64,000 nucleotides of DNA from Roseimaritima sediminicola (GTDB lineage Bacteria > Planctomycetota > Planctomycetia > Pirellulales > Pirellulaceae), in assembly GCF_009618275.1 (NCBI RefSeq), contig NZ_WIAD01000004.1, forward strand, positions 62,001-126,000, in the 5' to 3' direction. Both the position numbers and the translations under genes were made by a program. This document shows, piece by piece, positions 8,292-17,780 of the stretch. The notes below the pieces were generated by a model. It was not told where the DNA came from. It saw only the letters and a program-made list of their open reading frames with translations, and made no database searches. Positions within the stretch are counted from its first letter, which is position 1; each line of letters opens with the position of its first letter.

Positions 8292-9308
8292 CTACCCCTT
8301 ATCGGCCAGCGTCGGTTGATTGCCGACCCGGCCGCCCTTGCCTTGATGGTTGCCGGTCCGCGGGGCGTTGCCCGGCGGGGGCGGCGGCTGGGCGCCACTT
8401 TGCAGGGGCCGCAGGCCGCGAACCGTATCGAAGCGCATGCGTCCGTGAAAGCGTTCCAGGCCCGGCGCGATCGCAAAAGCCAGCTCTTCGATCCGGTGAA
8501 ACAATCTGGTCAACCGGTTCTCCAAGTACTGAGCCATGATCGCCGCCGGGATGGCGACGATCAAACCAGCCAACGTGGTCACCAGCGCCGTATAGATGCC
8601 TTCGGACAATTGTTCGCTGCGGCTGCGGTCGGCCGTCAGCGCGGTCGATTCGTGAAAGGCCACGATCATTCCCCAGACCGTTCCCAGCAGTCCCATCAGC
8701 GGTGTCGCGGCGGCGGCCAGGTTCAACCACCGGATCGGGCCGCCGTAATCGTCGACGGCTCGCTGGGCCGTGTCGGTCGCCGCCCGTTCGATCTCGCCCA
8801 GCGGTTGGCCGGTGCGCTGGAGCATGGCCGAGATCACGGTGGCGGCCGGCGAAGGGTACTGCTGGCAAACATTGTAGGCCGCCTGCGGATCGAACTGTTC
8901 GATCGGCTCGCGAAGCGTATTCAGATGGCGAACCAGGCGTTTGGGGATCACCCTCCGGCGCCGCAAACTGATCAAGCGTTCGACCGACAAGGTCACGACC
9001 AACAACGACATCACCGCGATCGGAATCATGAACTTGCCGCCGCTGCCGATCAGGGTCAGCAGGTCGATCCCGCTGGGCTGGGCCTCGGCGCCCGCATCGG
9101 GCGGAATGTTGTCGGCCGGCTCGGGTCCCTCGAGCGCTTCGATCGCCGAGGCGTCGATGGGCACGTCCTGGGCCACCGAGGCCTCGGGGGACAGCATCGC
9201 CAGCGTCAGGACGACCGCGCACACACCGATCCAACAGAACAATCCGCGCGGGGACACCCAGCCACACGGGGATACAGCACTGCGACAGCGAGCAAAAAGG
9301 TCTCTCAA
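8292..9308 (-). CDS. exbB: MotA/TolQ/ExbB proton channel family protein
   Basis: About 338 residues. An N-terminal hydrophobic stretch ending in 'SVAQ' looks like a signal peptide or signal anchor. A TolQ/ExbB body follows: TM1 'FMIPIAVMSLLVVTLSVERL', then 'LAAAATPLMGLLGTVWGM', then 'LVTTLAGLIVAIPAAIMAQYL'. It is the expected ion-conducting partner of the adjacent ExbD. The longest frame starts with TTG at 9308; an in-frame GTG at 9257 is an alternative and neither has a strong ribosome-binding site. An extra N-terminal segment before the channel domain is common in planctomycete and other ExbB proteins. Confidence 0.88.
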   Translation of the reverse strand: MRDLFARCRSAVSPCGWVSPRGLFCWIGVCAVVLTLAMLSPEASVAQDVPIDASAIEALEGPEPADNIPPDAGAEAQPSGIDLLTLIGSGGKFMIPIAVMSLLVVTLSVERLISLRRRRVIPKRLVRHLNTLREPIEQFDPQAAYNVCQQYPSPAATVISAMLQRTGQPLGEIERAATDTAQRAVDDYGGPIRWLNLAAAATPLMGLLGTVWGMIVAFHESTALTADRSRSEQLSEGIYTALVTTLAGLIVAIPAAIMAQYLENRLTRLFHRIEELAFAIAPGLERFHGRMRFDTVRGLRPLQSGAQPPPPPGNAPRTGNHQGKGGRVGNQPTLADKG

Positions 9309-9395
9309 AGCAATCTCACTTTCCGGCGCGAGCCCTCTGGCTCAGGCGCTGCCAATCGGTGGGTTCGGATGGGATCGTTCGCCGGAGCCAACGCC

Positions 9396-12300
9396 CTACA
9401 ATCGTCGCAGTACTTGAAGCCGTTCCTGAGCCTTGGGGGCCAGTTCGTGCTGGGGATGTTTCTCGACCACATACCCAAAGAACTGCCGTGCATATTTAAT
9501 GGCGTTTTCCCGTCGCGAGCCGCTGGTCGACTGGATCAATAGTTCCGCACAGCGACCGGCTTCGTAACCGCTCTTGGCTTGCCAATTCTTGATGCCCGGC
9601 GGCGCTTTCTCGGCGCCGAAGCCGTACATCACGCGTTGGAATTCGGGGATGGCCTTGGCCAGTTCGCGGCGACCAAAGTACACCTCGCCCATCATGAACC
9701 GGCTGCGAGCGGCCGTTTCGTCGCGATACTTGCCGGCCACCTGAGCGTACAACTGCAGGGCCCGCTCCTCCTGGCCCAATTGCTGGTGAGCATAGGCGGT
9801 TTGAAAGAACACCTGCGGCAGGTAGTCGGAATTGGGAAAGCGTTCCCGGAGGGCGTCGAGCCACTGAATCGACTGTTCCCACTGCTCCAGCTGGCCCAGG
9901 CTCTGGCCGCCGTGCAGGTAGACCAATTCGCGAATCTGTTGTTGATCCGGATCGGTGATCTTGTCGGCGTTTTCGTCAGCCGCTTCGATTCGCTGGCGAG
10001 CCGCCCGGAAGTACTCCATCGCCGCTTCGTAGCGATCCAGCTTGAACCGCGACTCGCCGGTCATCAACAGCGCGTCGAGCACCAGATTACCTTGAGGATG
10101 CTCGCTCGCCTGCTGGCGAAACACCGCCTCGGCCGCTTCGTAGTCGGGGATCCGGTACAGGGACCAACCCTGGTTGTACAGCCCTTTCTCGGCCAGCTCG
10201 GGATCCTCGGTCAAGGCCGCCGCCCGGCCGAAGAAGTTCGCCGCCGCCTGCCAATCCTCCGCTGCGTAATGTTGTTCGGCGATAAAGTAATTGGCTTCGG
10301 CGGCCAGCGGATGCTCGGGGTAGCGTTCGATCAATTGTTCGAAGTACTCGACCGCCTGGTCGCGTTTGCCGGATTCTTTCAGTGCCCAGGCCAGGTCGTA
10401 CAGAACACGCTCCATGGCGTCGTAGTCGGGCACCTGCTGGACCAGTCGCTGGAGCACCTCGGCCGCTTGGGCCGGCCGCTCCCGCTGCAGTTCCAACTGG
10501 GCCAGCTCGTACAGGGCGTGGCCCAGGGCGTTGCCTTCGGCGTTTCCGTCGATGATCTCGCGGAGCTGCTGTTCGGCCGGATCCATCTGTTCCATCTTCC
10601 GCAGCGTCACGCCGTAGGCCAGCTGGGTTTGTTCGCGAAGCGGATGTTGTTCGTACTGGTCCAGCATCCGTTTCAGCAGCGGCCGAGCCTCGTCGGGTTT
10701 ATCCTGCTGCAACAGGCTCCAACCTTTGTTGTACAACGCATAGGGTATCAGACCGGGATCGTTGTCACGTTGGAGGATTTTGCTGTAGGCCGCGACGGCC
10801 GCGTCGTAGTCCTCGTTACCGGCGGCCTGTTGACCGATCCGAAACAGCGCCTGATCGGCCATCCGCCGCTGGGGATACTGTTCGATCAATTGCCGCCACG
10901 TGGCTTCGGCGGCGTCGCTATCGCCGGCCGCCTGCTGGGCTTGGCCCAACAGCAACAGGGCTTCGTCGCCCTTGGTCCACTGCGGTGCCAGTTGTCGGCT
11001 GGACTGGAGCGCAGCAATCGCTTGTTCGGGAGCATCGGAAAACAGCTGGCTGGCACCGATCAGGAACGAAGCTTCGGCGCGCTGTAGATCGGTGTCCAGC
11101 GATGCCTGCTGGGCCTCGGCCAACTGGATCGCCTGGTCGTACTGACGGGCCAGGTACGCCGCGGTGATTCCGCGCAGGGCCCACACGCTGCGCTGCGGGT
11201 TGTCAGCGGCGGAGTCGAGCAAGCGTTGGTAGGCGGCCGCGCTATCGGCGTGCCGGCCGGCCAACAATTTCGCTTCGGCATCGATGTAGCGAACGTCGGG
11301 CGCGAGCGGGTCCTGGGCAAAGCGTTTCAGGAACTCACCGGCCAGATCGACCGCACGCTGCAGCTTACCGGACTGCAGGGCCGCAAAGGCCGCGTTGTAG
11401 AGCGCTCGCGGAGCCAGCGGACTGGAGGGATCCTCGCGGTACACCGCCGCGAACAGATCCAACGACTCGGCCGCCTTTTCGGGGATCAAAGACATCGCTT
11501 CGGCCCGGTCCAGTTTCAGGTTCAGGGCGTACGGTCCCTCGGCACCACGCTGCAGCTGCGCGGCCGCAATGCGTTCGGCCGCCGCCGCATCGTCTTCGCG
11601 CAGGGCGATCTGCACCAACCAGTGCGCCGCCTCGGTGCTCTCGGCGAGGCTGTCTCCGGCCAGGACCTGTTCGAAGCGTCGGCGAGCCGTGTCGATGTCG
11701 CCGGCGATATAGGAGCTCTGCGCCGAAGCCAGGATCGCGGCCGCGGCGTATCGCGAGTCGGGATGCTGGGCGATGACCTGTTCGTAAACCTCGGCTGCCT
11801 GCGCCGAGCGATTGGCTTGGGCCAGCGCAAAGGCCTGACGGAACCGCGCGTAAGCCGCGTTCTCGCCGCCCTCATCAGCCGCCTTGGCCAACACCTCCGC
11901 GGCCGCGTCGTTCTTCTGCTGGAGGATCAACAGGTCGCCCATCCGCACGCGGACTTCCTGGGCCAGCGAAGCGTCGTCCTGGCCGCAATCGTCGAGCAAC
12001 CGCTGGTAGGAGCGGATCGCATCGTCGTAGGCTTTTAATTCTTCTTGCGCCACGCCGCGGGCGTACAGCGCATCGCAGCGGAGCGGACTCTCCGACGCCT
12101 TGGGCAATCGCAGCAGCGAGTCGTAGAACACGATCGCGCGCCGGGCGTTACCCAGCCCGTAGGCCGCCTCGCCGCTGAAGAAGTACGCCTGATCCAAAAA
12201 CTCGCTTTTGGGGAACTCTTGGGCCAGCCGCTTGAAGGTGGCGATCGTCGCCTCGAGCAGCTCCGCATCGCGGCGCTGGCCCGGATCGACGCCCTCGCCC

Positions 12301-12683
12301 GAAGCGGCGTACAGGCACCAACCGCGGTTGGCCAAGCTCTCTTCGCGCAGATCGTACTCCGAATGCTTCAGGGCCCGTGCGAAGGCTTCGGCCGCAGCCC
12401 GATAGTCCGCCGGCTCCTTCTGCATCAAACACACGCCCAGGTAATGCGCCGCCTTGGGTGCCAGCGGGTCCTCGGGATATTGATCCAGGAATTCCTGCCA
12501 CGCTTCGACCGCCAGCTCCATCGCGCCGTTGGTCTGGAAATTAGCCGCATCGGCATACTTGGCGATCGCCGCCTCGCTGGACTCGTCCTGCGCCCGCAAC
12601 GGATGCACCCCGCCAGCGGTCCACCACACGAGGCCGACGAGCACGACGGTCAAACACTGTTTGGCCGAATACGGCATCTGCAT
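9396..12683 (-). CDS. Giant secreted tetratricopeptide-repeat protein
   Basis: About 1095 residues. The ATG at 12683 is preferred because AGAGGAAGGGA lies just before it; an ATG 30 bp upstream lacks this. A signal peptide ends near 'GGVHPLRAQ' (about residue 33). The rest is a solenoid of TPR-like units, with many 'A..Y......YP.S..A..A.y..g' motifs typical of the YbgF/BamD-type periplasmic TPRs. The protein should be an extracytoplasmic scaffold. Placed directly upstream of ExbB, ExbD and the cyclase-like protein on the same strand, it is probably part of the same machine, in the way Tol systems carry a periplasmic TPR protein. The cargo is unknown. Confidence 0.85.
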   Translation of the reverse strand: MQMPYSAKQCLTVVLVGLVWWTAGGVHPLRAQDESSEAAIAKYADAANFQTNGAMELAVEAWQEFLDQYPEDPLAPKAAHYLGVCLMQKEPADYRAAAEAFARALKHSEYDLREESLANRGWCLYAASGEGVDPGQRRDAELLEATIATFKRLAQEFPKSEFLDQAYFFSGEAAYGLGNARRAIVFYDSLLRLPKASESPLRCDALYARGVAQEELKAYDDAIRSYQRLLDDCGQDDASLAQEVRVRMGDLLILQQKNDAAAEVLAKAADEGGENAAYARFRQAFALAQANRSAQAAEVYEQVIAQHPDSRYAAAAILASAQSSYIAGDIDTARRRFEQVLAGDSLAESTEAAHWLVQIALREDDAAAAERIAAAQLQRGAEGPYALNLKLDRAEAMSLIPEKAAESLDLFAAVYREDPSSPLAPRALYNAAFAALQSGKLQRAVDLAGEFLKRFAQDPLAPDVRYIDAEAKLLAGRHADSAAAYQRLLDSAADNPQRSVWALRGITAAYLARQYDQAIQLAEAQQASLDTDLQRAEASFLIGASQLFSDAPEQAIAALQSSRQLAPQWTKGDEALLLLGQAQQAAGDSDAAEATWRQLIEQYPQRRMADQALFRIGQQAAGNEDYDAAVAAYSKILQRDNDPGLIPYALYNKGWSLLQQDKPDEARPLLKRMLDQYEQHPLREQTQLAYGVTLRKMEQMDPAEQQLREIIDGNAEGNALGHALYELAQLELQRERPAQAAEVLQRLVQQVPDYDAMERVLYDLAWALKESGKRDQAVEYFEQLIERYPEHPLAAEANYFIAEQHYAAEDWQAAANFFGRAAALTEDPELAEKGLYNQGWSLYRIPDYEAAEAVFRQQASEHPQGNLVLDALLMTGESRFKLDRYEAAMEYFRAARQRIEAADENADKITDPDQQQIRELVYLHGGQSLGQLEQWEQSIQWLDALRERFPNSDYLPQVFFQTAYAHQQLGQEERALQLYAQVAGKYRDETAARSRFMMGEVYFGRRELAKAIPEFQRVMYGFGAEKAPPGIKNWQAKSGYEAGRCAELLIQSTSGSRRENAIKYARQFFGYVVEKHPQHELAPKAQERLQVLRRL

Positions 12684-12713
12684 CACGTCCCTTCCTCTAC
12701 AGATAGTTTTCAT

Positions 12714-13208
12714 TCTCGAATGCGTCCAACACCGACCTCCGGGCCGGACAAACGGACGCTTTCAGTCTACCGGTCAAGGTGAAAAACGAAAAGCTTCAAT
12801 TCCCCGGCCACCATATCGAACAGGCAAGCGGCAAGGATTTGAGACAACCCCAGCGGGCGATCAACCGAAACAATAAGCAGCGAGGCGGACCGAACCATGG
12901 GGCGGCCCGCCGCGTAAAGGCTCGCCGGGGCCCTTGTCATGGGAAGCCACCTCGCGGGAAACTGCTGCGGGCGGCCTGTCGATGGATTGAGCCGTTTAGG
13001 CGCTAGCCTCGGTTTCGTCACCGCAAAACCGGGGCTATCGCCCAAACGGCTCAGAACAGCAAGGCGTTTTCGAGTTAACCGACAGGCCGTCGCGGGCCGT
13101 CGCAGCCAGCCCACTTGCCCCAATCACCCTCATCCTCATCCTCCGTCGACTCGCCCCACGCTGACGCTTGCGGCCAGTGCAGCACGCCCCCACAAAAAGG
13201 ATCGCCAC
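12714..13208. other. Intergenic region with one palindromic repeat
   Basis: Divergent spacer of about 500 bp between the TPR gene (-) and the epimerase gene (+). It holds the inverted element at 12989-13052. No further gene or convincing promoter was identified in the rest. Confidence 0.5.
12989..13052. repeat. Palindromic element of the GAGCCGTTTGGGCG family
   Basis: The left arm GAGCCGTTTAGGCGCTAGCC pairs with the right arm ending GCCCAAACGGCTC around a loop of about 24 bp. A longer relative is at 36515-36664 and a fragment at about 47218-47247. Confidence 0.8.
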
Positions 13209-14183
13209 GTGAAGACTTCCCTGGTCACCGGAGGATCCGGATTCATCGGTTCGCACCTGGTCGAATCCTTGCTCGAGCGCGGCGACCGCGTGGTGGTCGT
13301 CGATGACCTGAGCACGGGCAAGGCCGCCAATTTGGACGCTGTGCGAGACCACCCCCAACTGGAATGGGTCGAGGGCACGATCGAGGACGAATTGCTGGTC
13401 AATCGCTTGGTCGACCAAGCCGACGAGGTGTATCACCTGGCCGCCGCGGTCGGCGTCGCCCTGATCGCCAAGCAGCCGATTCAAACGATCGAGCGGAACG
13501 TGTATCCCACCCAGCTGATCCTGAATCGCTTGGGCCAACGGGTGAAGGCCGGCGCGGACGTGCTCTGTTTTCTGGCCAGCACCAGCGAAGTGTACGGCAA
13601 GAACCCCAAACCGTTCTGGTCCGAGGAAGACGACCTGGTCTTCGGCTCGACGACCAAGGCGCGGTGGAGTTACGGCGTCAGCAAAGCGATCGACGAGTTC
13701 CTGGCTTTGGCGTTCTACCGCGAACATCGTTTGAAAGTCGTCGTGGGCCGCTTTTTCAACGTGGTCGGGCCGCGACAAACCGGCGCCTACGGGATGGTCC
13801 TGCCGCGTTTTGTCGAAGCCGCCTTGGCCGGCAAGGCCCTGACCGTGCACGACGATGGCCATCAAGAACGCTGCTTTGCCCACGTCAACGATGTGACCGG
13901 AGCGGTGATCGATCTGGTGGCCAACGACGACTGCATGGGCCGCGTGTTCAACATCGGCAGCGACCAACCGATCTCGATCCTGAACTTGGCCAAGCGTGTG
14001 CAGGCCCGCGTCAATCCGTCCAGCGCGATCGAGTTCCAGTCCTATGCCGACGCCTACGATGCCGACTTCGAGGACATCCGCCGCCGCGTTCCCGACCTCA
14101 GCCGGATCCATCAGGCGATCGGTTACCGGCCCACTTACGACCTGGACGCGATCATCGACGCGGTGGCCGCCGCCTATCGCTAG
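13209..14183 (+). CDS. NAD-dependent epimerase/dehydratase (extended SDR, nucleotide-sugar)
   Basis: A 324-residue protein of the extended short-chain dehydrogenase family, GalE/UDP-glucuronate decarboxylase-like. It has the Rossmann motif 'TGGSGFIG' at residues 7-14, acidic 'VVVVDDLSTGK' for NAD binding, and the catalytic YxxxK (Tyr155, Lys159) preceded by the 'STSEVYG' segment. 'GRFFNVVGPRQ' and 'FNIGSDQPISILNLA' are typical C-terminal substrate-domain motifs. Translation most likely begins at the GTG at 13209, the only start consistent with the N-terminal beta strand. It probably modifies a nucleotide sugar for surface polysaccharide; the exact substrate cannot be told. Monocistronic here. 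Confidence 0.88.
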   Translation: MKTSLVTGGSGFIGSHLVESLLERGDRVVVVDDLSTGKAANLDAVRDHPQLEWVEGTIEDELLVNRLVDQADEVYHLAAAVGVALIAKQPIQTIERNVYPTQLILNRLGQRVKAGADVLCFLASTSEVYGKNPKPFWSEEDDLVFGSTTKARWSYGVSKAIDEFLALAFYREHRLKVVVGRFFNVVGPRQTGAYGMVLPRFVEAALAGKALTVHDDGHQERCFAHVNDVTGAVIDLVANDDCMGRVFNIGSDQPISILNLAKRVQARVNPSSAIEFQSYADAYDADFEDIRRRVPDLSRIHQAIGYRPTYDLDAIIDAVAAAYR

Positions 14184-14258
14184 CGGCCAAACCTGGGCAG
14201 GCGTAATTCTGCATCGCCGCGACGATGCTCGCGGAGACGGTTTCGATCACGCGATGCT

Positions 14259-15881
14259 TTACCGCACCCGCAGCGTCTGCTGGGTGCGGATCGGCGCGGC
14301 GCCCTGGCGGCGGATCCGATCGATCTGAACCCGGTACGTTCCCGGCCGCAGGTCTTCGATCGGGAACTTGTAGGTACGCTGCCCGCCTGGCAGAACCCAG
14401 CGATGATATCCCGCTTGTCGCTGGATCGATTCGCCGCCGGGCCCTTCGAGACGAATGTGCAGATGGGGCGTCACATGCCGCGTGCCCTGATTCTCCAGGG
14501 CCAGCTGCAGCACCGCCGCGGAAGGTTCCGCGGGGGTCAGCCGCAGCGGCCCCAGCCGAACCGCATCGGCAACGGCCTGCGGGTCGTCGCCGGGCGAATC
14601 GCTGGGCGGTTTGCCCAGCCAGGCAACCGGCAGGTACTGCGTCCCGCGCGAGGCGGTGTGTTGGCCCACCGCCTCGACCGATAGGTGCGCATAGCGATCG
14701 GTTTGGAGGGCCGGCGGGCCGCCGGTGCCTCCGACCTGCAGGGCCACCATGACGTTGCGACGTCGTCCGGCCTGCAGCGTCAATGTTTGGGGGCGAACCT
14801 TCAACCACGGGACCACTTCGCCGTTTCCATCGATCGGCCGTAGCCGGATCGCGATCGGCTCGGTTCCCTTGTTCTCGAGGCTCAGCGGCAGCATGCGACT
14901 GCCGCGGCGGAGCGTCGATAGTTCGAGCTCCGGCGGCTGGATGTCCACGGCCTTCAGCACGCGGGCAACGACGCTCCGCTGGGCCGGGAATTGATCTTCG
15001 CTCACCGCGAGGGCAAACTCGGCGGATTCCAAACGCTGCGTCCCCTGATGCAGGGAGACCTGCAAGCGGTACTCGCCGGCATACACCGGATCGGGCAGAC
15101 GTCCCTGCAGGACCACCTGACTGCTGGGCAGCACGATGACCTCGCTGCGTTTGCCCTTGGGCTGGTTGGCTCGCACGGGCAACCCCAGCGGGATGCGGTC
15201 CATCACGACGCGTCCGTCGGCGTCCAGCAAACGGCCGCGAGCTTCGAAGCGTTGGCCGGCGCCCACCGGATTGGACACCAGGACCTGAGCGTGGGCGAAC
15301 CCGTCGCGGTCGATCAAGCGGCCGCCGGTCAGGCGCACCGCGACTTGGGGCCGCACCTGGCGGATGTCGGCTTCCACACGCAACAGGTACCGGGTCACAA
15401 AACGAACCCCCATCTGCGGCCGCTGGTCGCTGCCAAAGGCCGACTGGTCGGTGCGATCGGTCACCAATAGGCCGACGGCGTAAAACTGGCCGGCACCGGC
15501 AGGCAAGGTCCACGTGCCTTCGATCGTCGCTTCGGATTGCGGCACCAGGTCGATCCGCGAGGGCGTCGACAAGCGGACGAGCCGCGGCACAGCGGCTCGT
15601 TCGTCGACCGTGATCCGGCCGTCGCGATGCTGGACCAGCGACACCGGCTGGACCTCCAGATGCAACGGTTTGTCACTGCTGTGCAGCCGAAACCGAAAAG
15701 TGATCGTCTGGCCGGGACGGGCTTCGCGACGATAGGCCAGCGGTTCCATCCGAAAGGTCGGCCGAAAGACTGTGCGAACCGAATCGGGCTGGGAACGCGG
15801 CGGTTCAGCGTGGACTGTCGGCGCGATCGTCGCTGTCCAGCAGAGCAAGATCCCCAGGAAAGCCCCCGTGTTCATACCCAT
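14259..15881 (-). CDS. Secreted chaperone-like multi-Ig-domain protein, in secretin cluster
   Basis: 540 residues with a signal peptide (about 1-25, ending 'TVHA'). The first domain (about 40-170) has the pattern of a fimbrial-type periplasmic chaperone: 'RPGQTITFRFRL', 'PLHLEVQPVSLVQH.DG.I', a Pro-Ser-Arg-Ile-Asp strand and 'LPAGAGQFYAVGLLV'. Two or three further beta-sandwich domains follow, including 'LSLENKGTEPIAIRLRP', resembling NEW3/COG1470-type domains. No usher is encoded nearby. Its first 77 bp overlap the end of the secretin gene, so the two are translationally linked. A role as a pilus or surface-protein chaperone is inferred from domain style and neighbours, not proven. Confidence 0.62.
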   Translation of the reverse strand: MGMNTGAFLGILLCWTATIAPTVHAEPPRSQPDSVRTVFRPTFRMEPLAYRREARPGQTITFRFRLHSSDKPLHLEVQPVSLVQHRDGRITVDERAAVPRLVRLSTPSRIDLVPQSEATIEGTWTLPAGAGQFYAVGLLVTDRTDQSAFGSDQRPQMGVRFVTRYLLRVEADIRQVRPQVAVRLTGGRLIDRDGFAHAQVLVSNPVGAGQRFEARGRLLDADGRVVMDRIPLGLPVRANQPKGKRSEVIVLPSSQVVLQGRLPDPVYAGEYRLQVSLHQGTQRLESAEFALAVSEDQFPAQRSVVARVLKAVDIQPPELELSTLRRGSRMLPLSLENKGTEPIAIRLRPIDGNGEVVPWLKVRPQTLTLQAGRRRNVMVALQVGGTGGPPALQTDRYAHLSVEAVGQHTASRGTQYLPVAWLGKPPSDSPGDDPQAVADAVRLGPLRLTPAEPSAAVLQLALENQGTRHVTPHLHIRLEGPGGESIQRQAGYHRWVLPGGQRTYKFPIEDLRPGTYRVQIDRIRRQGAAPIRTQQTLRVR

Positions 15882-17727
15882 CGGTCATTCCGTCGTGGAG
15901 AATATGCGGTGTGATAAAGATCGCGACCTCGGCTTCCTGATCGCGGCGTTCGATGCGTTGAAAGATGCGGCCCACGTAGGGCAGGTTTCCCAGGACGGGC
16001 AGTTTGTTGATTTGGTCCACTTTCTGCCGCTGGGTCAGCCCGCCGATCACAATCGTCTGGCCGTCCTGGACGTGGACGGTCGTAGCCACCCGGCGTCGGT
16101 TGATCACCGGATAACGGTCGTAGGCGTTGCCCTGCGTTTCGGCACTGCGGATGTCCTCGCTGACCTCCGCTCGTTCGATGTGAACGGTCACGTTGGGGTC
16201 GCGAATCGCCGGCGTCAGCTCCAGCATGATGCCCGAATCGACCTTCTGAACGTCTTGACGAAATACCATCCCCGAGACGTCCGGCTGGACGCTGAAGAAG
16301 GTCTCGCGGCCGATATGAATCTCGGCTTTCTTGCCGTCCTCGGCCATCACCCGCGGCGCGGCTCGAATCTTGACGTACCCCTTCTGCTCCAGGGCTCGCA
16401 GCAGGACGCTGGTAAAGCGAAAATCATTCAGCTGGGTGTTGAATCCGGCCGGACCGTAGTGACCGGCGATGCCCAGACCGTCCAGCGACATCGTGGCGGC
16501 GTCCAGCCCGTCCAACGTCACACCGTGCTCGACGTCGAAACCAAACCGAAAGTTGGCTTCGGGACTGTAGACACACACCAACACCTCGAGAATCACCTGC
16601 GGGATCGCATGGTCCAACTGCTGCAGTTCGCGGAGGATCTGATCGGCCAATTGCCGCGGGGCCTCGATCACCAACCGCCCGCCCTGGTCGACGGTGCGTA
16701 CGAACGGCAGGTGACGGGCCGGCAACTGCTCCGCTAGCGCTTCGGGCGTGCGGTGCTGGGCATGGTAGATGACGCGCTCCGAAAGATACGGAAACAACGC
16801 CGATTCGGGATCGGCCAACCCGACGTAGCAATCGTCGCCCTCGTGCCGATGCAGGTACCCCAGCGGCAGCAGCAGCTTCCGCAGCGCCGCCCCGAACGGC
16901 TCCTGATCCACCACCGCCGTGACATGCCCCCGCACCTGGTCGTCGACGATCACCGCCACGCCTGCCTGTTCGGCCAACGACTGCAGGGCCTCGCGCACGT
17001 CCGTCTCCATGAACACGTCGCTGACCGGGCGCGACGCCGCTCGAGCGGTCGGGGTGGACGTGTCGGCACGGGATGTGGGAATGGGCATGCCGGGCGCCAG
17101 TTCGATCTCGCCGGTCGCCGGCGAAGGCAGCGCGTGCGCTGGAACTTCGTCCCAGCCGCCGTGATTCGAAAGCGGTCCGCCGCTCCGCGGATGGGTGACC
17201 GTGATCGGCGGATCGAGATCCGGATGGTGAAAGGCGACCCTGCGGACCGTGGCGCCCTGCGTTGCCGAGGATGTCGCCGCCACTGGTGGCAAACGACGAG
17301 GCGACGAGCAAGCGGCTGGGCGAGGCAAAGCATCCGGGCGAGGCAAAGCGCCCGGGCGAGGCGAAGCAGCAAGAGAATGGTGGGCCGAGGCGGGCCGGCG
17401 AGTCGGGACGGTCGCGCCGAGGTACTCGATGCGAGGCCCGTCAGGTCTGGACGCCGTGCGGTCGGCTGGAAACCGTGGCGTTCGGCTCCGGGGCTGGCCG
17501 GCGAACGACGGCCGATGCGGGGCGGTCTGCTGTCCGGCCGGAGCGGGCAGGCCCGGCGAATCCACCGATCCCGAGGCCTCGGCAACCGCGCCGGCCAAGT
17601 CTAGGGGGCGGTGGCGATCGACGGGGCGGTGGCGATTGGCTTGTGTCCAGAAGGTGCAACCACATACGCCGCACAGCACGCAGGTCAACGCGAGCGCAGG
17701 AACGACGGTTATTCGTAATCTCTTCAT
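15805..17727 (-). CDS. Outer-membrane secretin, GspD/PilQ-type, probable lipoprotein
   Basis: About 640 residues. The ATG at 17727 is chosen because the Met-Lys-Arg signal sequence with a possible lipobox (Val-Cys-Gly-Cys, Cys24) starts there; an upstream in-frame ATG adds ten residues. After a Pro/Arg-rich, low-complexity region (about 40-240) there are N-domain features ('DVREALQSLAEQAGVAVIVDD', a secretin/TonB short N-terminal motif) and then the secretin channel domain. The hallmark 'INKLPVLGNLPYVGRIFQ' and 'VATTVHVQDGQTIVIGGL' motifs lie near the C-terminus. Family members form the gated outer-membrane ring of type II secretion or type IV pilus systems. No GspE/F/G genes are nearby, so it is either an accessory secretin or part of a distinct local system. 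Confidence 0.88.
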   Translation of the reverse strand: MKRLRITVVPALALTCVLCGVCGCTFWTQANRHRPVDRHRPLDLAGAVAEASGSVDSPGLPAPAGQQTAPHRPSFAGQPRSRTPRFPADRTASRPDGPRIEYLGATVPTRRPASAHHSLAASPRPGALPRPDALPRPAACSSPRRLPPVAATSSATQGATVRRVAFHHPDLDPPITVTHPRSGGPLSNHGGWDEVPAHALPSPATGEIELAPGMPIPTSRADTSTPTARAASRPVSDVFMETDVREALQSLAEQAGVAVIVDDQVRGHVTAVVDQEPFGAALRKLLLPLGYLHRHEGDDCYVGLADPESALFPYLSERVIYHAQHRTPEALAEQLPARHLPFVRTVDQGGRLVIEAPRQLADQILRELQQLDHAIPQVILEVLVCVYSPEANFRFGFDVEHGVTLDGLDAATMSLDGLGIAGHYGPAGFNTQLNDFRFTSVLLRALEQKGYVKIRAAPRVMAEDGKKAEIHIGRETFFSVQPDVSGMVFRQDVQKVDSGIMLELTPAIRDPNVTVHIERAEVSEDIRSAETQGNAYDRYPVINRRRVATTVHVQDGQTIVIGGLTQRQKVDQINKLPVLGNLPYVGRIFQRIERRDQEAEVAIFITPHILHDGMTDGYEHGGFPGDLALLDSDDRADSPR

Positions 17728-17780
17728 GCTACCCACTCCACTGGCGATGGGGTCCATCCGGTCACGATCATCGAAGCGGC

